Shown piece after piece: positions 36,268-47,079 of a stretch of DNA of 64,000 nt. The notes under the pieces were generated by a model. The model did no database searches and had not been told where the DNA came from. It saw only the letters and a program-made list of their open reading frames with translations. The position numbers were made by a program, and so were the translations under genes. The stretch's first letter is position 1; every line of letters begins with the position of its first letter. Location: NCBI GenBank assembly GCA_949126835.1, contig OX421506.1, positions 19,790,426-19,854,425 of the forward strand. Reading direction: 5' to 3'. Source of the DNA: Anisus vortex (taxonomy: Eukaryota; Mollusca; Gastropoda; Planorbidae).

Positions 36268-37857
36268 AAAAAATAGCAGGTGTGTGCCCGGTCCTCCGCA
36301 CCGGCTAAAAGTACAACTACGAAGTTTATATTTCGAATATGATACGAATTAAAACTTGAAAAAAAATTTTAATTGCCCGTTAAAATTTCGTTCTATTCAT
36401 TCACAAAGTTCATTCGCAAATTTGAAACATTACAAACGAATTGAAACGTAAAACATTGCCCTCTACAAAGTAAATTTAACACGAATGATTTTTTTCCCTT
36501 TATACGCAAGGTTTGATGACGTCATAAAATTAATCTCAGCGCATCCTTTTTTTTTTTAACCGTGGGACGAAAAACTATAAAAACCGAACTGACCACTGCG
36601 GTCATTTATATTTTTTTAAAACCTTGACAGTGTCCACCACAGTAACACAAAGAATATTTGTAGCAAATTTCACGTCATTCTGTCCAGTATTAAAAAAGAT
36701 TATGCGACATGTACATACATTCATACATAGCCACATACATACACCTTATGAGATTTATATATATACTAGCAGGTATGTGCCCGGTCCACCGAACCAGCTA
36801 AAAGTACAACTACAAAGTTTTTATTTCCAATATGACACAAAATTAAAACGTGAATTTTTTTTTAATTGCCCATTAAAATTTCGTTGTATTCATTCACAAA
36901 GTTCATTCGCAAACTTAAAACATTACAAACGAATTGAAACGATTGCCCTCTACAAAGTAAATTTAACAAGAATGATTTGTTTCCCTTTATACGCAAAGTT
37001 TGCTGACATCATTAAAATAAAATAGCCAGCCAGCTTTTCCTGCGCAAGGTTTGCTGACGTCATAAAAATAATCTCAGCGAATCCTTTTATTTTCTAACCA
37101 TGTGACGACAAACTATAAAAAGTTGAATTGGCATTTTCAAAAAGAAACCAAAATTTGTCTTTTTATTCGCGTTTTTTGACCGATTCGACCACTGCGGTCA
37201 TTTACATTTTTTTAAAACCTTGACAGTGTCCACCGCAGTAACACAAAGAATATGTGTAGCAAATTTCACGTCATTCTGTCCAGTTTTAAAAAAAGATTAT
37301 GCGACATGTACATACATACATACATAGCCACATACATACACCTTTTGAGATTTATATATGTACTAGCAGGTATGTGCCCGGTCCTCCGAACCGGCTAAAA
37401 GTACAACTACAAAGTTTATATTTCCAATATGACATGAATTTAAAAGTGAATTTTTTTTTATTTGCCCGTTAAAATTCGTTCTATTCATTCACAAAGTTCA
37501 TTCGCAAACTTCCCTTTATACGCAAAGTTTGATGACATCATTAAAAAAAAAGCCAGCCAGCTTTTCCTGCGCAATGTTTGATGACGTCATAAAAATAATC
37601 TCAGCGCATCCTTTTTTTAACCGTGGGACAAAAAACTATAAAAAGTTGAACTGGCATTTTCAAAGTGAAACCAAAATTTGTCTTTTTATTTGCGTTTTTT
37701 GACCGAACTGACCACTGCTGTTATTTAGGCCTAATTTTTTTTAATTTCTTGACAGTGTCCACCGCAGTAACACAAAGAATATTTGTAGCAAGTTTCATGT
37801 TATTCTGTTTAGTATTCAAAAAGATCATGCGACATTTACAAACATACACATATACAT
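36268..37857. repeat. Three tandem copies of a ~0.5-0.6 kb interspersed repeat
   Basis: Units start 'agcaggtgtgtgcccggtcct' (about 36276, 36770, 37370). Each runs through shared blocks (tgatgacgtcataaaa, ccttgacagtgtccacc, ttctgtccagt) to a catacata microsatellite and 'acaccttttgagattt'. The unit-plus-microsatellite layout recalls non-autonomous Helitron-like or Pearl repeats of molluscs; that is a guess. No terminal inverted repeat or coding sequence is evident. Confidence 0.75.
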
Positions 37858-38094
37858 TGTCATGTACGCATCCTGTATTTTATCTTGTTTTGTTGTGCAC
37901 TAAATATAATCGGTGTTAGATTGAAATGTGCGACATGTTGACAGTTTACGTTCGAGTTTTGATGTCTTACAAAGTGATGTATTTATTCTGTGTTGTATTT
38001 CTTCATTCATTAAACAGTTTTGTAATTAACACTCGTTTCGTGTTAATCAAGTCAGACGATAAACGAGCCTAAGCACTGTAAGGCGCTTATTACA
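37858..38094 (+). repeat. 5' LTR of family C, left copy
   Basis: 237 bp, TGTCATGTACGC...CTTATTACA. Identical in length to 46843-47079 and 42942-43178. Confidence 0.88.
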
Positions 38095-38112
38095 TGGGGG
38101 CAATCGTCCAAA
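38095..38112 (+). promoter_or_regulatory. Candidate primer binding site, family C
   Basis: TGGGGGCAATCGTCC follows the LTR directly. It begins with the TGG that pairs with a tRNA CCA end, and TGGGGGC recalls tRNA-Pro sites. The tRNA is not established. Mirror at 46825-46842. Confidence 0.5.
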
Positions 38113-38195
38113 AGGATCTGTTGAGTAAGTTTGGTTTGTAGAAAAGGAAACTGCGAATTTTTCTTTTAAAGACTATAAGTGTATAAGCCTTAATA

Positions 38196-39191
38196 ATGGA
38201 TACTTCGGTGGCACTGCCCGATGTGTATGATAGTTTTGTAGAGGCAAAAGAGGAGGATGTTCCCTATCGGTCACCGCCGGTTTTGTCTGCGGCAAATCAG
38301 TCAGTCAACGCTCAAATCGAATTAGCTAGACTGAAAATAAAACAATTGGAGATTGAAGAGAGAATCGAGTTGGCGAGAATGGCGCAAGGAAACCAGATGA
38401 CGCTAACTCAAACTACTGTGCACTGCAAGCAACAGTTAGACAAGAGTCTACGAGACTTCGGGGAGAGTGAAGATCTGGAAAACTATTTACTGGTTTTTGA
38501 AGCCACAGCGGAGAAGAGCAATATACCGAAAGAACGCTGGTCAAGTCAGCTGTTATATAAGCTCACAACGGAACTGCGAGATGTGATGATCGCCCAAGGC
38601 ATTGCGAATTGTGAAGATTATGACCACGTCAAGGCGCAATTACTCAAATACGCGGGCTATGTGGAAGAGACTTACAGGAAAAAGTGGGATTCCCTCACAC
38701 CTAAAGGGGACAATTTCAGGGAGTTCGCTATGACTTTAAGAAGAACTCTTGAAAGCTGGATGAAAAGTTCAAATACCCCAAAAACATTCGAAGGTCTCAG
38801 AGATCTGATGTTTAAAAGTAGGATCTACAAGGAATTATCACCGGAGGTAGTGATTGATCTCGCACACAAGAAACCAGAATCAGTAGAAGGTGCTCTAGAC
38901 ATAATAGATAGTTTCAAGGTTGCTGGTAAAGAAGTTAGGATACATATTGCTGACCGAGGGGTCGGAGAAACTCGTGCCGCCTCAATCTTGTCGGATAACT
39001 ATAACGCTCGTGTCCAGAAAGATTTAATGCCCAACATCCGGGACAGTAATATACAGGAAGTCACACAAGAAACCATGGCCACCAGGACAAATAGATTGCA
39101 ATGCTTTTATTGTAAAAAAGAAGGCCACATGAAGAAAAATTGTAGGAAACTGGAGAAGGCAAACCAGACGACAAAAAAGTGGTGGCGTTGA
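38196..39191 (+). CDS. gag: Family C gag, left copy
   Basis: A 331-aa open frame from ATG 38196. A short helical N-terminal part (ELARLKIKQLEIEERIELAR) leads into a gag capsid-like region. A CCHC zinc knuckle (CFYCKKEGHMKKNC) lies near residue 309. The stop at 39189-39191 falls a few codons after a slippery A AAA AAG, which joins it to pol in the -1 frame. The protein is the same in the inverted copy at 45746-46741. Confidence 0.85.
   Translation: MDTSVALPDVYDSFVEAKEEDVPYRSPPVLSAANQSVNAQIELARLKIKQLEIEERIELARMAQGNQMTLTQTTVHCKQQLDKSLRDFGESEDLENYLLVFEATAEKSNIPKERWSSQLLYKLTTELRDVMIAQGIANCEDYDHVKAQLLKYAGYVEETYRKKWDSLTPKGDNFREFAMTLRRTLESWMKSSNTPKTFEGLRDLMFKSRIYKELSPEVVIDLAHKKPESVEGALDIIDSFKVAGKEVRIHIADRGVGETRAASILSDNYNARVQKDLMPNIRDSNIQEVTQETMATRTNRLQCFYCKKEGHMKKNCRKLEKANQTTKKWWR
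39173..39179 (+). promoter_or_regulatory. Candidate -1 ribosomal frameshift heptamer (gag/pol)
   Basis: A AAA AAG is in the correct register: gag codons ACA-AAA-AAG. Pol is in the -1 frame and its open frame is entered exactly at 39179, and gag stops four codons later. GCGTT (39185-39189) can pair with AACGC (39196-39200) to give a small hairpin about 5 nt downstream. The same site is at 45758-45764 on the minus strand. Confidence 0.6.
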
Positions 39192-40538
39192 TGAAAACGC
39201 TAGGGAAGGAAGAGAAGTACAGCTCAGAGGATAAAGATACGATTAGGACAAACTCACAAGAACAGCAGACTAGGAAACTGAATACGGTTGAACTGGACAA
39301 TTCCTGGACAGTTTCCTCGACTGAAAGCACGTTCATAGACAGGAAATCTCCAATAACATTGTCTCGGGGGTTGGAAAACTCGGAGAGGCGTCTGGTTAGT
39401 TGGAACCATTGTCCTGTGAACTCTGGGCAGAGTTTATCGGCAGTAGATGTCGAGGGTAAACATCTAGTCGTGCCGGCAGAAGAGTCCTATGAGAAGAGTC
39501 AAGACTATCAAGAGAACTCAAGTGATTCGAGACTTACGAACTTTTTGCCGTTCATTTCTGAGGGTACAGTGACATTACCTGATGACGATGACAACGTTGG
39601 TTCTCCCATTAAGATACTGAGAGATACAGGTGCATCCTTATCCGTACTACTCTCAGGTGTCTTGCTTTTGTCGTCAAGGACATATACGGGAAACAGCGTC
39701 TTGTTGCAGGGTGTCGAGATGGGAAGCCTCCGAATACCGCTGCATCGTGTGAAGTTGAAGTCCGAATTGGTCACGGGAGAAGTGGTGGTAGGTGTTATGT
39801 CGACACTACCATTTGATGGGATTGCCTTGCTAATTGGCAATGATTTAGCAGGTGGTCGGGTGAAACCGGATCCCATTGTGACAGACATACCTGTTGTCGA
39901 TGATTCGGAAACAGAGGACAATGAACTGTATCCTGTTTGCGCTGTTACTAGAGGTATGCGTCAGAAAGAGACTCGTGAAGAAAAAGTCAGTGCAGAAGAG
40001 ACTGAAGTGGAAGTAGAGTTGGGAGCTACGTTTTTCCCAAGTCTATTTGAAGAGGAACATAAAGAGACCTCTACGGGAATTTTGTCATCACGTGAAAAGC
40101 TGATACGTCTGCAGAAGGAAGATGTCGAGGTTACAGCTCTACGAGAGATCGCCGTATCTGATGAAGAGGAGAAAACCTCGGCAGTCTACTATTTTTTCAA
40201 GGATGGGGTGCTGATGAGGCATTGGAGACCGCCAGAAGCGAATCCGGATGATGACGACTGGAGAGCGGTAATTCAAATCGTCGTGCCGCTATCGTTCTGA
40301 TATCCTTCAGCTAGTCCATGACTCGTCTTTTGCTGGTCATTTTGGAGTCAATAGAACGTATCAACGGATACTTCGCTATTTCTACTGGCCTGGTTTGAAA
40401 CGGGATGTTGCCGCATATTGCAAGTTCTGCCGGACATGTCGGCTAGTGGGCAAGCCTACTCAGACGATCCCAGTTGCGTCATTACGTCCGAATCTGGTCC
40501 TCCATGAACCCGTCAGTCATATAATCATCGATTGTGTG
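39179..40538 (+). pseudogene. pol: Family C protease and start of integrase, left copy
   Basis: Open from 39179 to 40300. The aspartic protease active site reads ILRDTGASLSVLL, followed by the linker found before integrase in family A (VCAVTRGM..., VELGATF). A frameshift near 40291 interrupts the frame. Integrase then continues in another frame (DSSFAGHFGVNRTYQRIL, FYWPGLKRDV, CKFCRTC zinc finger, start of the core IIIDCV) until the arm ends at 40538. Protease directly before integrase shows the Gmr1-like order. The right copy has the same frameshift. Confidence 0.85.
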
Positions 40539-41379
40539 ACATTTTCCCATGTTATTTCAAAGGACCAGACAAACTCGAGCTAAAAACCAACTGTTTTCTT
40601 TGATAAAAATTGAATTGAAAGATGTCAGCAAAAAGTCATAGCTGTCGTAAAATGACTTGTAGTTCTATTCTGATGAAAACTATTCTTAAAGATTTCAGGC
40701 CTGACCTGATATTTTATCTGATCCAGGGTATAAGAAAAAATATTTTTAGAATCACTGATTACTAATGTTTTGGAAACGCATGAGTAGGTCATGACGATCA
40801 ATAAACTATTTTACAATGTAACAGGCTAACACACTGGTGTATTGTGATTGAAGTTGAAACATAGTGTGTAGAACTCAGAAGCATACCTCAAGCATACCTG
40901 GGTGTAGGCAATTTTTCATAGGCCTATTCGTAATGGCTCAAAATTTTAAGCCAGTTGACGTAGGCCTATAACATACATTTAGACATCTAAACAAATTGAT
41001 GCGAAATAATAATGAAGCTTGCAGTATTAGACAATTAACAATTATCGTATCCGAATATAAAAACGTAGCTTCTTTAAGATTTTTTTTTCTCGTACATTTT
41101 CGGTAATATTAACAACGAAAATATCAGAGCATAAAGCGTGTCAGTTTTAACACTATTTGGGTATCCAAATAGTAATATTACGGCAGAAACTACAGGAGGA
41201 ACAAAACTCTTATTGAACCAATTTCTCTGTTACATTTCTCCTTAAAATAATATGAAGAAATATACACATTTTTCATTTGTTAGTATTTTGTTAATTGGCC
41301 AAAATGGCCGGCGTCAAAACTACCGGCGCCAAAACTTCACGTACTGGGGTCTCAAAAGTGTGCGAATACTGTTAAATAA
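40539..41379. other. Unique part of the palindrome spacer
   Basis: No gene, terminal repeat or similarity to the rest of the window is recognised. 'ggccggcgtcaaaactaccggcgcc' near 41308 is a small imperfect repeat. Confidence 0.45.
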
Positions 41380-42860
41380 GCTTACCCTACTTCTTCACCT
41401 CTCTTATAGCTTGAAGCTGTTTGTTTATAAACGTATAAATAGTCCACCTTAAAATCGCCACCAAGTTTGAAATGCTCATTGTTTTTGTTATCTTGAGTAG
41501 GCACGTGATACACTTATTTATTTCACTGACGTTAAACTCATTCGTCTACAGTGTTTACTGACAATATGGTTACTGACATTATGGAGCCATTAATTATATG
41601 AGATGCCGTCCATATCTCAAGGAAGTAATCAAATCCTATGTTCCGCAAAGGTCACTCCGTTCTGTTAAATCTTCTCTTCTGGAGGTGCCCCATTTGTCCT
41701 TGACGACCGTTGGCCTAAAAGCCCTCTCTACATCTGGTCCCCCAAAATTTGGAATCTGCATCCTTTTCCAGCTCAGGTAGAAGACAATTTGTATCAATAC
41801 TTTTTAAAAAGAACTTAAAAACTCATTATTTTAAGAATTACTTCTTTTAAACATTCTTTGACCCTACATTTTTACTGTTATATAAAGTTGGTAAATAATG
41901 TATTCTTCTGCCCGGTCTTATATTTTTTTTTTTTACAGTTTTGAGATTGTCAATTAGTTCTATATCTTTTATGTAATTAAAATTGTTTTTATATACTTAT
42001 TAGCCCAGATAATTGTATTTGTGCTCTATGCATGTTTTTGCTGCTCAATGTTAAATGCTTTTTGAGCTTACATAATGTTTGCTGGTGATCCTAGATAAGT
42101 AACATTATTATCATTATATATCAGTCCGTCTTCTAATTATTGGAAAGCATTGAATTCATTCATGTATGGGACAGCAGATGTTAAGCAAATTAACCTACTT
42201 ATTTTTAGTTAACTCATATGGTTGTGCATATTGCATCTTTTAATTATTAGTTCTATAGTAAACCACATTTCTTTTTTTAGCAAATGTTACCAGAAAATTG
42301 TAATTTTCGTACTATACAAACAAAAAAACCCAACAAAATCTAGAAAAAAGGACCATTCTTAAAGTTTATGTTAGCCTAAAAAAAATCTTTATTAAATCAC
42401 AAAAATGTGACAAATGGACACTTTAAAACATTTAAGGATAAAATAGTTAAAAGAGAACACTGAAACATTAAACATTTTTTAAATATTCATATACATTTAG
42501 ATATACAAATCAAGTATTTGTACACGTAAAACTGTTATAACTATCTTAATTACCGGGCTGTGTTAGGGGAAACAATTACCAATAGATACAGATAAAATAT
42601 TACAAAAGGTCTAAAACAATGCTTAGAAAACTCAAATAAATTATAATAAAGTTAAATAAACTTCAACCTGCTTAAATGTTATCTAACATGTTTAAACTTT
42701 GGCATAATCAATTTTAATTTCAATTTTATGATAAACTAATTATTTATTAAGATACTATAGATATAAGCACATTGGTATTAATTAATTAAGTTTTTATGCT
42801 TGATTGTGTTAAACCAAAATTAGGCAATGATTAGCCTATTCTAAATTATAAGAAATTAAG
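41380..42860 (-). repeat. Inverted copy of the receptor-gene downstream flank
   Basis: Read on the minus strand, it matches 18740-19579 and then 26577-27490 in order. It skips exactly the SINE (single target at 42693-42702) and the family B element (single target at 42317-42321). A 24-bp-scale divergence typical of the gene 1/gene 2 flanks is visible throughout, so the copy is as old as the gene duplication. Confidence 0.85.
41590..41800 (+). mobile_element. LINE C-terminal relic, second copy
   Basis: Encodes YVPQRSLRSVKSSLLEVPHL then LTTVGLKALSTSG. Counterpart of 27072-27290 within the inverted flank copy. Confidence 0.6.
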
Positions 42861-42890
42861 TTATCATATCATATCATATCATATCATATC

Positions 42891-42922
<32 letters not shown>

Positions 42923-42935
42923 CATCTCAAAAGGT
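42860..42935. repeat. (ATATC)n and (TA)n microsatellite with repeat remnant
   Basis: About six 'atatc' units pass into (ta)n, then 'catctcaaaaggtgtatg', the complement of the end of the 36268-37857 repeat unit. It is the outer flank of the family C element. Confidence 0.85.
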
Positions 42936-42941
42936 GTATGT

Positions 42942-43178
42942 TGTAATAAGCGGCTTACAGTGCTTAGGCTCGTTTATCGTCTGACTTGATTAACACGAAA
43001 CGAGTGTTAATTACAAAACTGTTTAATGAATGAAGAAATACAACTAAGAATAAATACATCACTTTGTAAGACATCAAAACTCGAACGTAAACTGTCAACA
43101 TGTCGCACCTTTCAATCTAACACCGATTATATTTAGTGCACAACAAAACAAGATAAAATACAGGATGCGTACATGACA
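42942..43178 (-). repeat. 3' LTR of family C, right copy
   Basis: 237 bp, ends as in 46843-47079, with only scattered differences. Confidence 0.88.
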
Positions 43179-43424
43179 CCTCCCCCCCCCCCCTACTAAA
43201 CTTAACAATTCGCCTTTTAAACCAAAAATGGCAAATTTTAAGAGAAAACACATCCTTTCTCTTCATAACAAACTAAAACAACTCAATACATTATCAAAAT
43301 TTCTAAAACATATGAGTCATTGAGATAAAACACATCCACCCAGGCTCTATTAAAACTTTAAAACAATACTTTGGCAACAAAACCTCCCTTTTCTTTAACA
43401 CTCCTGTTTATTCCCCTTTGACAT

Positions 43425-44398
43425 CTAACAAAAATCCATAAGAAAATACATTCCGTCCTGGTGTGGAAATGGCAATAGAAGAAATGTCATTATGAGATAA
43501 AAAACCAAATATAAAACATACAAGGGATAGTTTCCCATGAAAACGATGTAGCAGCCAAATGTCTGACTGTGTGTCAGCGGTAACATGTAGTACATGTTCT
43601 CCTTGGTGCTTGGGGAGTTAACGCAATCACCCCCGTCTTTTCCAAGCGTTGTCAAGTACTGTATGTACAACATCAGCAACAGTTCCATATGCTGATCCAT
43701 CCATCGACTCAACGTACACACGACAAATTCCATGCCATGATTATTGTCCAGGCAAACAATCTTCATCTGCTGGAATTCTATCATAAACATGAGAGCTATC
43801 CCATTCTCATTCTTGCTGGAAGAAATGTTTATGAACTGATTTCTCATCATAGAAACGTCATAGTAGTCCTTCTCACTTTGGATGACCGTAAACGGCTTAG
43901 ACATAGCACCAACCAATACACTTGTCAAGTACACCACGACCTTCACTGGACTGGCGGCCAATAGAACAAAACTTGTCCTGATTCCGTTCCCAGACTCGTA
44001 ATTGTCCGTGATGTCGTGCTGTGGAGTAACAAACAACATCAACGGTACTCCCTTGTCCCATGCTTTTAGATGATCCATGCAGTAAGTCCGCAACATCGTC
44101 TTCAATGCCTGATGAAAACGTTCCAATGCACCTTGGGACTGCGAATGACACGCACTCAACATCAGATCTCCATCAGTAAGTTTATCAGGAATCTTCTGAA
44201 AAATACAAGAAGTCAAATGACCACCTGGGTCAGTTTGCAACGACTTTGGAAAACATATCTGGTGAAGAACTTCATCAGATGATCAGTTATCCGCTCGGCT
44301 GTGATCGATCGAATTGGTATGGCCTCATGATATCCAGATGCTGCATGCATGATTGTCAGCAGATATTGATGACCCGATTTCGACTTCGGTAAGGGGCC
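43425..44398 (-). pseudogene. Family C integrase remainder and RNase H tail, decayed
   Basis: Starting at 44398 the frame continues the integrase core (GPLPKSKSGHQYLLTIMHAA, then ITDHLMKFFTRY). It shifts near 44225 and recovers SQGALERFHQALKTMLRTYC with the catalytic Glu. Further on the sequence is degenerate, apart from the RNase H-like CTLSRW block. No RT motif (Y-x-D-D) is present. Confidence 0.72.
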
Positions 44399-45758
44399 CA
44401 CACAATCGATGATTATATGACTGACGGGTTCATGGAGGACCAGATTCGGACGTAATGACGCAACTGGGATCGTCTGAGTAGGCTTGCCCACTAGCCGACA
44501 TGTCCGGCAGAACTTGCAATATGCGGCAACATCCCGTTTCAAACCAGGCCAGTAGAAATAGCGAAGTATCCGTTGATACGTTCTATTGACTCCAAAATGA
44601 CCAGCAAAAGACGAGTCATGGACTAGCTGAAGGATATCAGAACGATAGCGGCACGACGATTTGAATTACCGCTCTCCAGTCGTCATCATCCGGATTCGCT
44701 TCTGGCGGTCTCCAATGCCTCATCAGCACCCCATCCTTGAAAAAATAGTAGACTGCCGAGGTTTTCTCCTCTTCATCAGATACGGCGATCTCTCGTAGAG
44801 CTGTAACCTCGACATCTTCCTTCTGCAGACGTATCAGCTTTTCACGTGATGACAAAATTCCCGTAGAGGTCTCTTTATGTTCCTCTTCAAATAGACTTGG
44901 GAAAAACGTAGCTCCCAACTCTACTTCCACTTCAGTCTCTTCTGCACTGACTTTTTCTTCACGAGTCTCTTTCTGACGCATACCTCTAGTAACAGCGCAA
45001 ACAGGATACAGTTCATTGTCCTCTGTTTCCGAATCATCGACAACAGGTATGTCTGTCACAATGGGATCCGGTTTCACCCGACCACCTGCTAAATCATTGC
45101 CAATTAGCAAGGCAATCCCATCAAATGGTAGTGTCGACATAACACCTACCACCACTTCTCCCGTGACCAATTCGGACTTCAACTTCACACGATGCAGCGG
45201 TATTCGGAGGCTTCCCATCTCGACACCCTGCAACAAGACGCTGTTTCCCGTATATGTCCTTGACGACAAAAGCAAGACACCTGAGAGTAGTACGGATAAG
45301 GATGCACCTGTATCTCTCAGTATCTTAATGGGAGAACCAACGTTGTCATCGTCATCAGGTAATGTCACTGTACCCTCAGAAATGAACGGCAAAAAGTTCG
45401 TAAGTCTCGAATCACTTGAGTTCTCTTGATAGTCTTGACTCTTCTCATAGGACTCTTCTGCCGGCACGACTAGATGTTTACCCTCGACATCTACTGCCGA
45501 TAAACTCTGCCCAGAGTTCACAGGACAATGGTTCCAACTAACCAGACGCCTCTCCGAGTTTTCCAACCCCCGAGACAATGTTATTGGAGATTTCCTGTCT
45601 ATGAACGTGCTTTCAGTCGAGGAAACTGTCCAGGAATTGTCCAGTTCAACCGTATTCAGTTTCCTAGTCTGCTGTTCTTGTGAGTTTGTCCTAATCGTAT
45701 CTTTATCCTCTGAGCTGTACTTCTCTTCCTTCCCTAGCGTTTTCATCAACGCCACCAC
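44399..45758 (-). pseudogene. pol: Family C protease and integrase start, right copy
   Basis: Mirror of 39179-40538, open 44637-45758 for protease and linker, with the same frameshift near 44646 before the integrase zinc finger. Protein-level comparison with the left copy shows no difference. Confidence 0.85.
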
Positions 45759-46741
45759 TTTTTTGTCGTCTGGTTTGCCTTCTCCAGTTTCCTACAATTT
45801 TTCTTCATGTGGCCTTCTTTTTTACAATAAAAGCATTGCAATCTATTTGTCCTGGTGGCCATGGTTTCTTGTGTGACTTCCTGTATATTACTGTCCCGGA
45901 TGTTGGGCATTAAATCTTTCTGGACACGAGCGTTATAGTTATCCGACAAGATTGAGGCGGCACGAGTTTCTCCGACCCCTCGGTCAGCAATATGTATCCT
46001 AACTTCTTTACCAGCAACCTTGAAACTATCTATTATGTCTAGAGCACCTTCTACTGATTCTGGTTTCTTGTGTGCGAGATCAATCACTACCTCCGGTGAT
46101 AATTCCTTGTAGATCCTACTTTTAAACATCAGATCTCTGAGACCTTCGAATGTTTTTGGGGTATTTGAACTTTTCATCCAGCTTTCAAGAGTTCTTCTTA
46201 AAGTCATAGCGAACTCCCTGAAATTGTCCCCTTTAGGTGTGAGGGAATCCCACTTTTTCCTGTAAGTCTCTTCCACATAGCCCGCGTATTTGAGTAATTG
46301 CGCCTTGACGTGGTCATAATCTTCACAATTCGCAATGCCTTGGGCGATCATCACATCTCGCAGTTCCGTTGTGAGCTTATATAACAGCTGACTTGACCAG
46401 CGTTCTTTCGGTATATTGCTCTTCTCCGCTGTGGCTTCAAAAACCAGTAAATAGTTTTCCAGATCTTCACTCTCCCCGAAGTCTCGTAGACTCTTGTCTA
46501 ACTGTTGCTTGCAGTGCACAGTAGTTTGAGTTAGCGTCATCTGGTTTCCTTGCGCCATTCTCGCCAACTCGATTCTCTCTTCAATCTCCAATTGTTTTAT
46601 TTTCAGTCTAGCTAATTCGATTTGAGCGTTGACTGACTGATTTGCCGCAGACAAAACCGGCGGTGACCGATAGGGAACATCCTCCTCTTTTGCCTCTACA
46701 AAACTATCATACACATCGGGCAGTGCCACCGAAGTATCCAT
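45746..46741 (-). CDS. gag: Family C gag, right copy
   Basis: The 331-aa product is the same as that of 38196-39191, with the CCHC knuckle and the A AAA AAG site (45758-45764) before the stop. It belongs to the full-length element. Confidence 0.85.
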   Translation of the reverse strand: MDTSVALPDVYDSFVEAKEEDVPYRSPPVLSAANQSVNAQIELARLKIKQLEIEERIELARMAQGNQMTLTQTTVHCKQQLDKSLRDFGESEDLENYLLVFEATAEKSNIPKERWSSQLLYKLTTELRDVMIAQGIANCEDYDHVKAQLLKYAGYVEETYRKKWDSLTPKGDNFREFAMTLRRTLESWMKSSNTPKTFEGLRDLMFKSRIYKELSPEVVIDLAHKKPESVEGALDIIDSFKVAGKEVRIHIADRGVGETRAASILSDNYNARVQKDLMPNIRDSNIQEVTQETMATRTNRLQCFYCKKEGHMKKNCRKLEKANQTTKKWWR

Positions 46742-46842
46742 TATTAAGGCTTATACACTTATAGTCTTTAAAAGAAAAATTCGCAGTTTCCTTTTCTACA
46801 AACCAAACTTACTCAACAGATCCTTTTGGACGATTGCCCCCA

Positions 46843-47079
46843 TGTAATAAGCGCCTTACAGTGCTTAGGCTCGTTTATCGTCTGACTTGATTAACACGAA
46901 ACGAGTGTTAATTACAAAACTGTTTAATGAATGAAGAAATACAACACAGAATAAATACATCACTTTGTAAGACATCAAAACTCGAACGTAAACTGTCAAC
47001 ATGTCGCACATTTCAATCTAACACCGATTATATTTAGTGCACAACAAAACAAGATAAAATACAGGATGCGTACATGACA
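46843..47079 (-). repeat. 5' LTR of family C, right copy
   Basis: Mirror of 37858-38094; the flank beyond it (47080-47736) is the mirrored repeat cluster. Confidence 0.88.

Larger units (their letters stand above)
37201..40538 (+). repeat. Left arm of 3.3-kb inverted repeat
   Basis: Reads as the reverse complement of 44399-47736. Paired coordinates sum to 84937 at both ends and at every ORF boundary inside, so there is no net indel. The arm includes part of the tandem repeat cluster, the family C 5' LTR, gag and the start of pol. It ends abruptly in the integrase at 'attgtgtg'. Confidence 0.95.
42942..47079 (-). mobile_element. Family C LTR retrotransposon, full-length but dead
   Basis: 4138 bp between two 237-bp LTRs, with ATGT flanking at 42938-42941 and 47080-47083 as a likely short target duplication. 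The minus strand carries a primer site, gag, a -1 shift, protease and integrase. A purine tract (a run of G, then GAGG) lies against the 3' LTR at about 43179-43195. RT/RNase H is missing: integrase decay is followed by a VVCTLSRW block that matches the RNase H end (VVAETLSRM) of A2. Its interior end (42942-44398) has no mirror partner on the left. Confidence 0.88.

Noticed and set aside
43425..44240. 271-codon frame as a novel hydrophobic protein
   Set aside because: Its first part is integrase (QSQGALERFHQ) and a later block is the RNase H end; the rest is frame-shifted remnant sequence of element C.
45016..45429. 137-codon frame on the plus strand (and its mirror at 39508-39921)
   Set aside because: Complementary shadow of the family C protease region; it shows no domain and no start context.
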